NCBI RefSeq assembly: GCF_003634015.1
Contig: NZ_RBII01000002.1
Coordinates: forward strand, 895,597 to 959,596
From: Litorimonas taeanensis
GTDB lineage: Bacteria > Pseudomonadota > Alphaproteobacteria > Caulobacterales > Maricaulaceae
Reading direction: 5' to 3'
DNA length: 64,000 nt
The position numbers and the translations under genes were made by a program. Below, in pieces: positions 17,316 to 25,982 of this stretch. Numbering within the stretch: position 1 is the first letter of the stretch; every line of letters starts with the position of its first letter. Under the pieces are notes generated by a model. That model had not been told where the DNA came from and did no database searches. It saw nothing but the letters and a program-made list of their open reading frames with translations.

Positions 17316-17383
17316 GGCTTGTTAACTGAAACCAAGCCGCTTGAAAAAGGGCTTACATTTACATCGCTTTGAAAGGATGTCTC
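17316..17383 (+). promoter_or_regulatory. ROSE-type RNA thermometer in the hsp20 leader
   Basis: The first hairpin pairs GGCTTG (17316-17321) with CAAGCC (17333-17338). The second pairs ACATC-G-CTT (17361-17369) with AAG-GATGT (17373-17380), leaving a 3-base loop and one bulged G. This arm buries the ribosome site AAAGGA (17372-17377). The anti-ribosome-site strand reads UCGCU, the conserved U(U/C)GCU of ROSE elements, with the characteristic unpaired G. Melting on heat shock would expose the site six bases before the ATG. Confidence 0.75.
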
Positions 17384-17863
17384 ATGAGAACTTATGATTT
17401 TTCTCCCCTCTATCGCAATTTTGTTGGATTTGATCGCATGGCTAATTTAATCGACGCCGCTAGCCAAGCGAGCGCGAATACAGCCAGCTACCCCCCTTAT
17501 AATGTCGCTCGTTTAGATGAAGACAGCTATCGTATTGAACTGGCCGTTGCAGGATTTGACACGGATAGTTTGGAAATACAGACCCATGAAAATGTGCTTA
17601 CAATTTCAGGGAGTAATGCTTCTGACACGGCGAATGATGAGGTTGAATACCTCCACCGCGGCATTGCGGAACGCGGATTTGAGCGTCGTTTCCAGCTTGC
17701 CGATCATGTGCGTGTAACGGGGGCTAATTTGAATAATGGCCTATTGGTTATCACCTTACAGCGAGAAGTTCCGGAGGCATTAAAGCCAAGAACTGTCGCG
17801 ATTACCAATTCTGACCAAAAATTAATTACACCGAAGCCTAGCGGTAAGGCTAAGGCTGCTTAA
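17384..17863 (+). CDS. Small heat-shock protein, Hsp20/IbpA family
   Basis: This 159-residue ATP-independent holdase has an alpha-crystallin domain at about residues 35-130. It includes YRIELAVAGFDTDSLEI and the terminal ERRFQLADHVRVTGANLNNGLLVITL. The G-L-L-V-I-T-L string is the conserved A-x-x-x-n-G-v-L hallmark. The tail carries PRTVAI, an I/V-x-I-like anchor used in oligomer assembly. The ATG at 17384 is chosen over an upstream TTG because AAAGGA lies six bases before it. Expression is probably controlled at transcription by RpoH and at translation by the ROSE-like hairpin. Confidence 0.94.
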   Translation: MRTYDFSPLYRNFVGFDRMANLIDAASQASANTASYPPYNVARLDEDSYRIELAVAGFDTDSLEIQTHENVLTISGSNASDTANDEVEYLHRGIAERGFERRFQLADHVRVTGANLNNGLLVITLQREVPEALKPRTVAITNSDQKLITPKPSGKAKAA

Positions 17864-17878
17864 ATAAAGTACACGCGA

Positions 17879-17912
17879 CTACGTTAAGGCTTTCCCCTTA
17901 AGCGAGACGTAG
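17879..17912. terminator. Nested hairpin between convergent hsp20 and panE
   Basis: CTACG (17879-17883) pairs with CGTAG (17908-17912), and TTAAGG (17884-17889) pairs with CCTTAA (17896-17901) inside it. There is no T-run, so bidirectional termination is a guess from its place between two gene ends. Confidence 0.4.
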
Positions 17913-17934
17913 CGTAAGAATGCGGTGTCATGTG

Positions 17935-18978
17935 TTAACCCCCCCTCCCAGTACGCATGGCACCGCTATTTCCTATCAAATCCCATATATCTTTACCGGA
18001 CAGTTTTGGTGAGTAGCCTTTTTCAAAGGCAAGGTTTACGGCTTGTAAAATCGCTTGATTATGCGGGGCTGTCAGACCAATCGCCTCTGCTTGCCGAATA
18101 ATTTCTCCTTGTAGATAGTCAATTTCAGAGACGCGGCCAGATTCAAGATCATCAAGCATAGACGACCGTGCTTTGGCATCCATTTTAACGATAAGCCGCA
18201 TAATCAATTGATACCCCCAATTTGGAAGGCGCAATGTCTTCAGCAGAGCTGACGGTGTGCGGCCATTATAATGGCCAATCTCTATATTGTGGGCATTGGC
18301 AATTTTTAAGCCTTCTTCGACAATTGCGGCAAAGGCAAAACGATAGTGTTTTTGGGCAAAACATTCGCGTAAAGTCCCGCCATTAAGTGTGTTCAGGGCA
18401 TTGTTTAAATTCACTAATAATTTGGCCCATTGATCTCCTTTAAAATTTCCACCGCAAAGATAGGCTTGGTTTGCCTCTGCAAAGGCCAGTTGCATATCGT
18501 GTGGGATATCCTGTTCAAATCGTATCGCGCCATCAGTTCCGCAATGATATTGCGCAGGGGCAGTGCGCGTGACGTTGAAGGGAATAATTGCGCCGGAAAT
18601 GCGTTGAATTTTCTCACCCAATAGCTCTTGCAGAATGGGGACGTTACTGATGCCGTTCTGACAGCTTATAATATGGGCTTCGGGGAGAATGACCTGATTA
18701 AGTGACTTGGCCGCTAATTCTGTGTCTTGGCTCTTTGTACACAGTAAGATCACTGTGCGGTCTGACAGAGCCTCAACCGAGGTTTCAACGCGAAGCTGGT
18801 TTGGAGATAGGGTCAGTGCGTCACGGCTAAAATGCGAGAGTGTGAGTCCGTGATTTTGGGTGTCCTGTTGCAAAGCTTCGCGTCCGATAAAGACAACATC
18901 ACAGCCCTTTGCCGCCAACATTCCCCCCAAATAACAGCCAATAGAGCCTGCGCCCAAAATACCAATTCGTGTTTTCAT
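17935..18978 (-). CDS. panE: 2-dehydropantoate 2-reductase family protein
   Basis: This 347-residue NADPH-dependent ketopantoate reductase-like enzyme catalyses the pantoate-forming step of coenzyme A synthesis. The N-terminal nucleotide motif is GILGAGSIGCYLGG (residues 6-19). The C-terminal ApbA domain contains KLLVNLNNALNTLNGGTL and the catalytic-region segment SSMLDDLESGRVSEIDYLQGEII near residue 285. A catalytic Lys is expected in WAKLLVNL. Length is slightly above the usual 300. PanE-like paralogues are common, so pantoate synthesis is likely but not certain. The start is an ATG at 18978, divergent from the thioesterase gene. Confidence 0.86.
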   Translation of the reverse strand: MKTRIGILGAGSIGCYLGGMLAAKGCDVVFIGREALQQDTQNHGLTLSHFSRDALTLSPNQLRVETSVEALSDRTVILLCTKSQDTELAAKSLNQVILPEAHIISCQNGISNVPILQELLGEKIQRISGAIIPFNVTRTAPAQYHCGTDGAIRFEQDIPHDMQLAFAEANQAYLCGGNFKGDQWAKLLVNLNNALNTLNGGTLRECFAQKHYRFAFAAIVEEGLKIANAHNIEIGHYNGRTPSALLKTLRLPNWGYQLIMRLIVKMDAKARSSMLDDLESGRVSEIDYLQGEIIRQAEAIGLTAPHNQAILQAVNLAFEKGYSPKLSGKDIWDLIGNSGAMRTGRGG

Positions 18979-19062
18979 ACTATGCAGGCTTGTTTCTAGT
19001 TGCGGGCCATAATTTCAGGCAGTTTAACGACGTGTATAAAGCCAGACCTAGGAAGTATGAAC

Positions 19063-19881
19063 ATGCCTGTCAAAGATACAGATAAACCCCTGGGTTTTCG
19101 AGACATTGCCGAAAGCCTGACCTTAACATCCGAGGGGTGGAAAGCTGAAATATGCGAAGGGTGGAAACAAGGCCGGACGGTGTATGGGGGATTGAGCGCT
19201 GCCTTAGCTTTAGAGGCCGTTTTTAGAAACCATAGTGATTTACCGCCGCTACGGTCTGCGAATATTGGTTTTATTGGCCCTGTTACCGATAACCCCGTTT
19301 ATAAAACAGAAGTCTTACGCCAAGGCCGAAATGTCGTGACTATTGAAGCCAAAGGTTATGTCGACGAAGCTGTTGTCATCACTGTGACTTTTGCTTTTGG
19401 CGCGTCACGTGAATCAATTTTAGATGTGAATTGCCCCATGCCAGAGGCAAAAAGCCCTGCTCTATATGAGGCTTATACCCCAGAGCAAATACGAGCTTTC
19501 GTTCCTAATTTTTTCCATAACTTTGATACACGGCTAGTCGAAGGTAGCCGGCCTGTAACAGGGGCGGATAAAGGCTATATCCGTACATGGAGTCGCCATT
19601 TTGATACGGCCTCACGCGAGGGCATTTCTAGCCTGTTTTGTATCGCGGATGTGTTGCCGCCAGCGGCGATGCCAGTATTAACGCAGCCTGGGCCTGTCAG
19701 CTCTATGACGTGGATGTTTAACGTCCTAAGCGATAACCCCGAGACAGAAGACGGGTGGTGGCAGATTGAATCAGACTTAACCGCGGCGAAAAATGGCTAT
19801 TCATCCCAGATCATGCGCATTTGGAATAGCCAAGGCGAATTAGTCGTTGAGGGGGTTCAAAGCGTCACGGTGTTTGTTTAA
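19063..19881 (+). CDS. Acyl-CoA thioesterase family protein (TesB-like double hotdog)
   Basis: This 272-residue protein comprises two hotdog domains, as in TesB/4HBT_3 proteins that hydrolyse medium- and long-chain acyl-CoA. The first domain has QGRTVYGGLSAALALEAVFR (about residues 33-52) and SANIGFIGPVTDNPVY; the second has SMTWMFNVLSD and GYSSQIMRIWNSQGELVVEGVQSV. The ATG at 19063 is chosen because AGGAAG lies seven bases upstream; earlier TTG and ATG options are in frame but poorly placed. It is a single gene between divergent panE and the convergent anti-sigma-like gene. Confidence 0.82.
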   Translation: MPVKDTDKPLGFRDIAESLTLTSEGWKAEICEGWKQGRTVYGGLSAALALEAVFRNHSDLPPLRSANIGFIGPVTDNPVYKTEVLRQGRNVVTIEAKGYVDEAVVITVTFAFGASRESILDVNCPMPEAKSPALYEAYTPEQIRAFVPNFFHNFDTRLVEGSRPVTGADKGYIRTWSRHFDTASREGISSLFCIADVLPPAAMPVLTQPGPVSSMTWMFNVLSDNPETEDGWWQIESDLTAAKNGYSSQIMRIWNSQGELVVEGVQSVTVFV

Positions 19882-19893
19882 TTAAATAGGAAC

Positions 19894-20271
19894 TTAAATT
19901 GGAAGCGTTCCCGTGCCCAAGGCTGATTCATCATAAGATTCTTGTGTGTCCGTATTTTCAACCTCGTCGTCATAATGCACCCAAGCATATAAGGTCTCAT
20001 ACCCTAATTCGTCGGCGGCATCGGCAAGAAGTTCGGCTTCAACGCTATCAGTATCCGTGTTGAAGTTTTGCAGCGTTGAAAATCCTGCAAATCCCATAAT
20101 CAGTGCCATTGCGGCCACTGCGCTCCATTTCTTCCAACGATTATCATTGGCCGCCGGGAGGGCCGTTTGTGCGGGACGCATAGCGGCCGCTTCGCGTAAG
20201 ATACGGGCTTTTAATAGATCGCTAGGGGCTGGGGCCTGTAAGGTATTGAGGGTTTTATCGAGCGTGTTCAT
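19894..20271 (-). CDS. Putative anti-sigma factor, single-pass membrane protein
   Basis: This 125-residue protein is encoded 13 bases after the ECF sigma gene. It has a cytoplasmic N-terminal segment of about 45 residues (SDLLKARILREAAAM resembles the start of short anti-sigma domains). One membrane helix follows at about residues 50-67 (WSAVAAMALIMGFAGFS), then a very acidic periplasmic tail. No ZAS zinc motif (HxxxCxxC) is present. Assignment as the cognate anti-sigma rests on order, topology and N-terminal character; I do not recognise a Pfam family. The ATG has GGGAT-type purines upstream. Confidence 0.55.
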   Translation of the reverse strand: MNTLDKTLNTLQAPAPSDLLKARILREAAAMRPAQTALPAANDNRWKKWSAVAAMALIMGFAGFSTLQNFNTDTDSVEAELLADAADELGYETLYAWVHYDDEVENTDTQESYDESALGTGTLPI

Positions 20272-20284
20272 CTTTATCCCTTTT

Positions 20285-20842
20285 CTAAATCACTTCATTT
20301 TCAACGAATGGGCTCAGCGCCGTTTTTAAATTTTTACGCCCGCGAGATAGTAGGCTTTCATAAGCTTTTACATTTTGACCTAAAATCTCTGCGCCTTCTT
20401 TTTGCGAAACCCCTTGATAATAAGAGAGAGTTATCGCGGCGCGTTGTGTTTCGGGTAATTGTGCTAACGCTTGTTGTACATGTTTGGCAATGTCGGCTTG
20501 TTCTAAAGCGTCTAAACCATTGGGCGAAGTGTCATTTTGTTCCGGTACTTTATTCGTATAGATGGGGCCTTTTTTACGAAGCCGATCCAGGCAGTCATTT
20601 GTCGCGACGCGGCGCATCCACGTCAATAGATTTGCATTTCCAGATTGCCATTCAGGCGCTTTTTGCCAGAGCTTGAGAAAGGTGGATTGTGCCACATCTT
20701 CGGCCAAGGCAAGGTCGCCCAACATGTAAAATCCTATGGCATTGATAGTCTTCAAATGCCGATCCATCATGGTCGATAGGGCTGTCTCTTGCCCAGCCAT
20801 AAGGCCAGGCAAGAGATCTGCATCTGGGTCAACTCTACCCAT
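20285..20842 (-). CDS. RNA polymerase ECF sigma factor
   Basis: This group-4 sigma factor of about 185 residues has only regions 2 and 4. Region 2 (about residues 12-85) contains GFYMLGDLALAEDVAQSTFLKLWQ and NLLTWMRRVATNDCLDRLRK. Region 4 (about 120-175) contains ALAQLPETQRAAITLSYYQG and the helix-turn-helix VSQKEGAEILGQNVKAYESLLSRGRKNL. The ATG at 20842 lies one base after the stop of the EF-hand gene (TAATATG), implying translational coupling; a GTG at 20875 inside that gene is a longer alternative. The downstream membrane protein is its probable anti-sigma. Confidence 0.9.
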   Translation of the reverse strand: MGRVDPDADLLPGLMAGQETALSTMMDRHLKTINAIGFYMLGDLALAEDVAQSTFLKLWQKAPEWQSGNANLLTWMRRVATNDCLDRLRKKGPIYTNKVPEQNDTSPNGLDALEQADIAKHVQQALAQLPETQRAAITLSYYQGVSQKEGAEILGQNVKAYESLLSRGRKNLKTALSPFVENEVI

Positions 20843-20843
20843 A

Positions 20844-21539
20844 TTAACGCTGCGGCTTACCTTTGCGATCACCACCGCGCTTGCCCTTTTTATGGCCCTC
20901 GCCTTTGGTCAAAATGCCGTCACCATTAGCATCCATGCGTAAGAAGAGAGCATCAGACGCCGCCATATATTCGGCTAGGCTTACGAGGCCATCTTTATTC
21001 GCGTCCAGTTGGATGCGTTGTCCACGTTTGCGGTTCATTTTTTTGCGTTCACCGTCTTCGCTTCTTTCAGCTTTTTTCTCTGCCCGTTTAGCTTGGCGCG
21101 CCTCTTTGGCAGCCTGCTTTTCCGCATCACTGATAGTGCCGTCGCCATTTGTGTCTAAGCGCGCTTTGATTTTGTCTTTCATCGCTTCGCGGCGCTCGGT
21201 ACGTTTTTCGCCTCGGGCTGCTGCAGCGGCTTCGGCCTCAGCTTCGGTCACAGAGCCATCGCCATTTAGATCCATTTTCTTAAATGTTTCAGAGCGGCGT
21301 TCTGCACGGCGAAGTTCACTGAGAGCTTTTAGCTCTTCCTTATCCAACATACCGTCAAAATTTGTGTCGGCTTGTGTGAAACGGGATTGTGCTTCGGCTC
21401 TGAATTCAGCCTGAGTAATCTGACCGTCTTGGTTTAGGTCCGCTTTGGGCGCAGCAAGAGCTGGCGCGATCAAAAGGCCCAAAGACGCTGCTGTGGCAAG
21501 AGACAAGACCTTAAAGCTTGTTTTACTTGTATTACGCAT
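20844..21539 (-). CDS. Exported EF-hand calcium-binding repeat protein
   Basis: This 231-residue protein has a Sec signal peptide (cleavage after PALA, about residue 29) and six EF-hand loops of DxNxDGxxxxxE type. Their starts are DLNQDG, DTNFDG, DLNGDG, DTNGDG, DANKDG and DANGDG. Arg/Lys/Glu-rich helices lie between them, and the C-terminus is very basic (GHKKGKRGGDRKGK). It should bind several Ca2+ ions in the periplasm. The ATG at 21539 has an ideal AAGGAG site; upstream ATG codons are ignored. It is first in the operon EF-hand, ECF sigma, anti-sigma-like protein, suggesting a calcium- or envelope-stress input. Confidence 0.88.
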   Translation of the reverse strand: MRNTSKTSFKVLSLATAASLGLLIAPALAAPKADLNQDGQITQAEFRAEAQSRFTQADTNFDGMLDKEELKALSELRRAERRSETFKKMDLNGDGSVTEAEAEAAAAARGEKRTERREAMKDKIKARLDTNGDGTISDAEKQAAKEARQAKRAEKKAERSEDGERKKMNRKRGQRIQLDANKDGLVSLAEYMAASDALFLRMDANGDGILTKGEGHKKGKRGGDRKGKPQR

Positions 21540-21630
21540 GAGAAGTCTCCTTATTGTTGCGTTCATAAACACAAACGGACTGGAAACCAAAATCCTTCGT
21601 TACATTACTGTAAGATATGTAAAGGCGTGA

Positions 21631-22335
21631 TTAGGCGGCTTTCTCTGCGATCGCTTCACGTAATTGGCCGAGTAATCTGACGTCGAGGTGAGCGTCTGCG
21701 ATATGGCCAGCATAGGGCGGCGGGGCGCCAAGATGGTCCCGCACCGTTTCAGAGAGCATTAACGCGGTTTCAACGGATTCAAGACGGTTCCCACAAGAAA
21801 GTATATGCGGATCAAATTCTGGGGCCCGTCTTCGGACGGCTTCTATCATCCAATAGGCTCTCATAAAGGCGTCAGACTTGGTGTCATAACCAATAAGGCA
21901 ATTATCCCCTGCCGCGGCCAAGCGAATATGTGCATTGGTACAGCCGGGTTTGGCGACAACAAAAACCCAATCGAAATCCAAGGATAACGCCGCCAAACTG
22001 CCCAAGGCTTCATCAAGCGCAATATTACCAAGGCAAGCGACGTTATAATGCTCGTTCGCCGTGATATAAAGAGCGTCACGAAGCTGGGCTTCGCCCGATA
22101 GAACGTCTGCGAGTGTTTTATTGAAGACAACACCTGCACGGCTCATGGCATTGCCGCCCGTACAATCAAGGATAAGAACTGTTTCGCCATAGCTCGCGGC
22201 TTTTCGCCCTAAAGCAATGGCTGTATCAATGATTTGATCGCCAACTGGATTGGCCGATAATACTGGAATAAGGCGCCCGGCAGGTTGATATACATCCGAC
22301 GCCGAAGGCGCATTTTTATTACTTAATTGGGCCAC
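21631..22335 (-). CDS. MinD/ParA-like protein lacking the Walker A motif
   Basis: This 234-residue protein has the overall SIMIBI/ParA strand pattern: GETVLILDCTGGNAMSRAGVVF, then KTLADVLSGEAQLRDAL, then LDFDWVFVVAKPG. These correspond to Walker A', the GLxDVLxG segment and the Walker B region of MinD/FlhG proteins. The place of the P-loop (residues 26-36, LSANPVGDQII) has no KGGxGKT. ATP hydrolysis is therefore unlikely and a structural or regulatory role is more probable. The GTG start has AGAGGA seven bases upstream. Neighbours give no clue: a MaoC gene lies upstream and the EF-hand operon downstream. Confidence 0.6.
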   Translation of the reverse strand: MAQLSNKNAPSASDVYQPAGRLIPVLSANPVGDQIIDTAIALGRKAASYGETVLILDCTGGNAMSRAGVVFNKTLADVLSGEAQLRDALYITANEHYNVACLGNIALDEALGSLAALSLDFDWVFVVAKPGCTNAHIRLAAAGDNCLIGYDTKSDAFMRAYWMIEAVRRRAPEFDPHILSCGNRLESVETALMLSETVRDHLGAPPPYAGHIADAHLDVRLLGQLREAIAEKAA

Positions 22336-22468
22336 GATATAGTCCTCTATTCACCTAAAGACGGCTCTTTTGAGCTCTATCATTGTGGCGTTTATAGAGG
22401 CGGGGTGTTTAAGTTTCGCAAAGAGGCGTGGTAAATTTGGCTTAAGAGGTATGACCAGAAATTAACGC

Positions 22469-22933
22469 CTAGCGCGAATTTTCTGGCTTTTTATGTTGCA
22501 AACCTTTGCGCCGTAATGAGCAAACAAGTTCATTATTTTGATTATAAGCGCGGTGTTCAAATGTCACGATTCCTTGCATGGGGCGGGACTTAGATTCGCG
22601 CAGGGCGATGATTTCTGTCTCAACATGTATTGTGTCCCCAGCGAATAATGGCTTAGGGAATTTCACATCATCCATCCCAAGATTGGCCACGGCCGTACCC
22701 ATTGTCGTTTCATGAACGGAAATACCAACAATGAGGCCAAGGGTGAAAAGACTATTTATAAGAGGCTTTCCAAACTCTGTTTCCTTGGCACAATAATCCG
22801 CATCAAGATGCAATTGAGCGGGGTTATGAGTCATAGATGTAAACAGAATATTGTCTGTTTCCGTCAGGGTTCGACGAATAGCATGTTGAAAAACCTGCCC
22901 GACTTCGAGTTCATCAAACCATTTGCCCGCCAT
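22469..22933 (-). CDS. MaoC-like hydratase in the leucine-degradation operon
   Basis: This 154-residue single-hotdog (R)-hydratase-type protein has the catalytic pair Asp/His in the MTHNPAQLHLDADYC segment (about residues 34-48). Family strings include FGKPLINSLFTLGLIVG and NLGMDDVKFPKPLFAGDTIHVETEI. It is the last gene of the MccB-MccA-Ivd operon, overlapping the end of ivd by one base. In the leucine pathway the missing step is hydration of 3-methylglutaconyl-CoA to HMG-CoA, normally done by a crotonase (LiuC). Its position suggests that this MaoC protein does it, but that is inference. Mesaconyl- or crotonyl-CoA hydration is the alternative. Confidence 0.85.
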   Translation of the reverse strand: MAGKWFDELEVGQVFQHAIRRTLTETDNILFTSMTHNPAQLHLDADYCAKETEFGKPLINSLFTLGLIVGISVHETTMGTAVANLGMDDVKFPKPLFAGDTIHVETEIIALRESKSRPMQGIVTFEHRAYNQNNELVCSLRRKGLQHKKPENSR

Positions 22934-24102
22934 TAAGCTGTCTCTCCAAAGAGTTCGCGGCCAATAAGCCAGCGGCGAATTTCTGATGTCCCTGCGCCGA
23001 TTTCCATCAGCTTGGCATCACGCCACATTCGCCCTGTGGGTGTTTCGTTCATATAGCCCATGCCGCCCATCATTTGTATGGCATCGCTGGCGACCTGCGT
23101 AGATTTTTCGGCGGCGTAAAGAATACAGCCTGCCGCGTCCTTGCGGGTTGTTTCGCCGCGGTCACAAGCGGCGGCAACAGCATAGACATAAGAGCGCGCC
23201 GTTGAGAGCGTCACATACATATCGGCGAGCTTGCCTTGCATGAGTTGGAACTCGCCAATGGATTTACCGAATTGCTTACGCTCATGGATATAGGGAAGAA
23301 CCACATCAAGACAGCCTTGCATAATGCCGACGGAAATCCCCGCGAGGGTCACGCGTTCATAGTCTAGGCCGCTCATCAAAATTTTAATGCCCTGACCCAC
23401 TTCGCCCATGACGTTTTCGTCTGAAACGAAACAGTCTTCGAATACAAGCTCACACGTATCAGAACCGCGCATGCCCAGCTTGTCGAGTTTCTGCGCGGTT
23501 GAGAACCCTTCCATATCGGGCGTGATGAGGAAAGCCGTTACGCCTTTGGAGCCCGCGCTTGGGTCAGTCTTAGCGTAAACGATAAGGACGTTCGCTGTCG
23601 GGGCATTGGTGATCCACATTTTATTACCGTTGAGGAGGTAGCCGCCTTGTTGTTTTTCGGCTTTGAGTTTCATCGAGACAACATCCGACCCCGCCGAGGG
23701 TTCGGACATGGCGAGAGAGCCCAGATGTTCACCTGAAATTAATTTAGGCAGGAACTTGGCTTTTTGTTCAGCATTTCCCCAGCGGCGCAGTTGGTTGACG
23801 CAGAGATTTGAATGCGCGCCGTAAGACAGACCAATAGAGGCCGAAGCGCGGCTGACTTCTTCGATCGCTATAGTGTGGGCCAGATAGCCCAAATCAGAGC
23901 CGCCATCGGCCTCTTCGACGGTAATGCCGTGTAAGCCCAGCTCGCCCATCATCGGCCAGAGGTGACGCGGGAATTCATTTTTACTGTCAACGTCTGCAGC
24001 GATGGGCGCAATGTGATCGCGCGCAAAATCGGCTACCATTTGGCGCAGCATTTTAATTTCATCAGAATGGTCAAAGCCAAGTGTGGGGTAGGTTGTGGTC
24101 AT
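22933..24102 (-). CDS. ivd: Isovaleryl-CoA dehydrogenase
   Basis: This 389-residue FAD acyl-CoA dehydrogenase oxidises isovaleryl-CoA to 3-methylcrotonyl-CoA in leucine breakdown and passes electrons to ETF. The string [20 protein letters not shown] carries the Glu at the position of the isovaleryl-type catalytic base, unlike most acyl-CoA dehydrogenases, which place it near the C-terminus. Other marks are [14 protein letters not shown] and [43 protein letters not shown] and the C-terminal [18 protein letters not shown] are also typical. One-base overlaps with mccA upstream and maoC downstream indicate coupled translation. Confidence 0.95.
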   Translation of the reverse strand: MTTTYPTLGFDHSDEIKMLRQMVADFARDHIAPIAADVDSKNEFPRHLWPMMGELGLHGITVEEADGGSDLGYLAHTIAIEEVSRASASIGLSYGAHSNLCVNQLRRWGNAEQKAKFLPKLISGEHLGSLAMSEPSAGSDVVSMKLKAEKQQGGYLLNGNKMWITNAPTANVLIVYAKTDPSAGSKGVTAFLITPDMEGFSTAQKLDKLGMRGSDTCELVFEDCFVSDENVMGEVGQGIKILMSGLDYERVTLAGISVGIMQGCLDVVLPYIHERKQFGKSIGEFQLMQGKLADMYVTLSTARSYVYAVAAACDRGETTRKDAAGCILYAAEKSTQVASDAIQMMGGMGYMNETPTGRMWRDAKLMEIGAGTSEIRRWLIGRELFGETA

Positions 24103-25982
24103 TACTTTGTCTCTTTTTCATCTTCGAGGGTCAGCAAAATTTCGCCGTCACTGACAAGGGCCCCCATTTCGAAATTCACTTCGGCGACGATACCGTCTCG
24201 CGGGGCCTCTAATGTCATTTCCATTTTCATCGCTTCCATAACGATAAGCGGATCGCCCGCTTTAACGGCGTCGCCCGCTTTGGTGTTAACAGCGATAATT
24301 TTCCCGGGCATGGAGGCCGTAAGCGTATTGCCGCCTATAGCGCCGCTAGAGGTCGCCGCCATGTTTTCTAGCAGGTAAGTGAGCCCATCGATGAAGACGA
24401 CGTCCCCTTTAGGAACGCGGCGGCGTTTGATGTGGCTTTTCAGCGTTTGAGAGCTAGGCTTGAAATTTAAGGCAATTTCTTCCCCGTTCAGCATACGATA
24501 AAAGGTCGTACGGAAAGGTTGGTTGAGACGCCAGCCATCACTTGCGGCAAAGTCTGTGCTTTCAACAGATGGGGCCATGGCAAAGGAGAGGCTCTCAAGG
24601 TCTTCACTTATGGCGTTTTCATAAAACAATGTTTCAGACTCTTGGGAAATGAAATTTGTCGAGACCTCACCTGCCACAAAGCTCGGATGTGACAGACAGT
24701 TCGCGAGAAAGCGGGCGTTGGTCTTAATGGGGTAAACGCCTGTACCTCGACACATATCTTCTAACGCAGAAATTGCCTGAACACGGTTGTCTGCAAGCGC
24801 TATAAGTTTGGCAATCATCGGGTCGTAATAAATGGAAACCTCACCGCCTTGTTCAACTCCAGTGTCAACGCGGTTAGCCTTAGGCATGTTCAAAAGAACT
24901 AAATCTCCGACACTCGGCAAGAAATCATTGGCTGGGTCTTCGGCATAAAGTCTGGCTTCGACGGCATGACCTTTTAATGTGATTTTGTCTTGATCTGGCA
25001 AGGCTTCACCCTGCGCCACGCGGATTTGCCACTCGACCAAATCGAGGCCCGTAATCATTTCAGTGACAGGATGCTCAACCTGTAAACGGGTATTCATTTC
25101 CATGAACCAGAATCCGTCCGTGCGGAGTTTTCCTGACCCGTCGACGATAAATTCCACTGTGCCTGCGCCGACATAATTTACGGCTTGAGCGGCCTCAATC
25201 GCGGCTTTGGTCATAGCGGCGCGTACGTCCTCGGTCATGCCGGGGGCGGGGGCTTCTTCTATCACTTTTTGGTGGCGGCGCTGGAGTGAGCAATCGCGCT
25301 CGAACATATGGACGACATTACCATGGGTATCGCCAAAGACTTGCACTTCGATATGGCGCGGGCTTTGGATGTATTTTTCAATTAGGACATCGTCATTGCC
25401 AAAGCTAGACTTGGCTTCGCGTTGACAAGAGGCGAGGGCGGCTTCGAAATCGTTCTCAGCTTCGACCTTGCGCATGCCTTTCCCGCCGCCGCCTGCGACG
25501 GCTTTAATTAAAACGGGATAGCCAATCATACTCGCTTTGGCTTTCAGCAGTTTCGGGCTCTGGTCTTCGCCGTGATAGCCGGGCGTCGTTGGTACGCCTG
25601 CTTTGTCCATTAACTTTTTGGCTGCGTCTTTCAGGCCCATGGCTTCCATAGATTCGGCTTTGGGGCCGATGAAATTAAGCCCCGCTTTTTCGCAGGCGCG
25701 CACAAATTCGGGGTTTTCAGACAAAAAGCCATAACCCGGATGGACAGCGTCTGCGCCTGTCTCCGTGGCGGCGGCAATGATTTTATCTATCACTAAATAG
25801 CTTTCATTGGCGGGAGAGGGGCCGATATGCACGGCTTCATCCGCCATGCGGACATGCAGAGCTTTGCGGTCAGCATCGGAATAAACGGCGACAGTGGCAA
25901 TGCCCATTTTACGCGCCGTCTTCATCACGCGGCAGGCAATTTCCCCGCGATTAGCAATCAAGATTTTTTTGATACTGTTCAT
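24102..25982 (-). CDS. mccA: Methylcrotonyl-CoA carboxylase biotin-containing subunit
   Basis: This 626-residue protein comprises biotin carboxylase plus the carrier domain. The N-terminal carboxylase has [14 protein letters not shown], the ATP-grasp glycine loop [11 protein letters not shown] (about residues 163-173) and [16 protein letters not shown]. The C-terminal biotinyl domain has the EAMKM motif with Lys586 as biotin attachment site. Length and the adjacent carboxyltransferase and ivd genes assign it to 3-methylcrotonyl-CoA rather than acetyl- or propionyl-CoA. It overlaps mccB and ivd by one base each. Confidence 0.93.
   Translation of the reverse strand: MNSIKKILIANRGEIACRVMKTARKMGIATVAVYSDADRKALHVRMADEAVHIGPSPANESYLVIDKIIAAATETGADAVHPGYGFLSENPEFVRACEKAGLNFIGPKAESMEAMGLKDAAKKLMDKAGVPTTPGYHGEDQSPKLLKAKASMIGYPVLIKAVAGGGGKGMRKVEAENDFEAALASCQREAKSSFGNDDVLIEKYIQSPRHIEVQVFGDTHGNVVHMFERDCSLQRRHQKVIEEAPAPGMTEDVRAAMTKAAIEAAQAVNYVGAGTVEFIVDGSGKLRTDGFWFMEMNTRLQVEHPVTEMITGLDLVEWQIRVAQGEALPDQDKITLKGHAVEARLYAEDPANDFLPSVGDLVLLNMPKANRVDTGVEQGGEVSIYYDPMIAKLIALADNRVQAISALEDMCRGTGVYPIKTNARFLANCLSHPSFVAGEVSTNFISQESETLFYENAISEDLESLSFAMAPSVESTDFAASDGWRLNQPFRTTFYRMLNGEEIALNFKPSSQTLKSHIKRRRVPKGDVVFIDGLTYLLENMAATSSGAIGGNTLTASMPGKIIAVNTKAGDAVKAGDPLIVMEAMKMEMTLEAPRDGIVAEVNFEMGALVSDGEILLTLEDEKETK

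Noticed and set aside
17340-17346. CTTGAAA as the heat-shock -35 element of hsp20
   Set aside because: A promoter here would start transcription inside or after the ROSE hairpin, and no CCCCAT-like -10 is at the right distance. The upstream CTTGAAC fits better.
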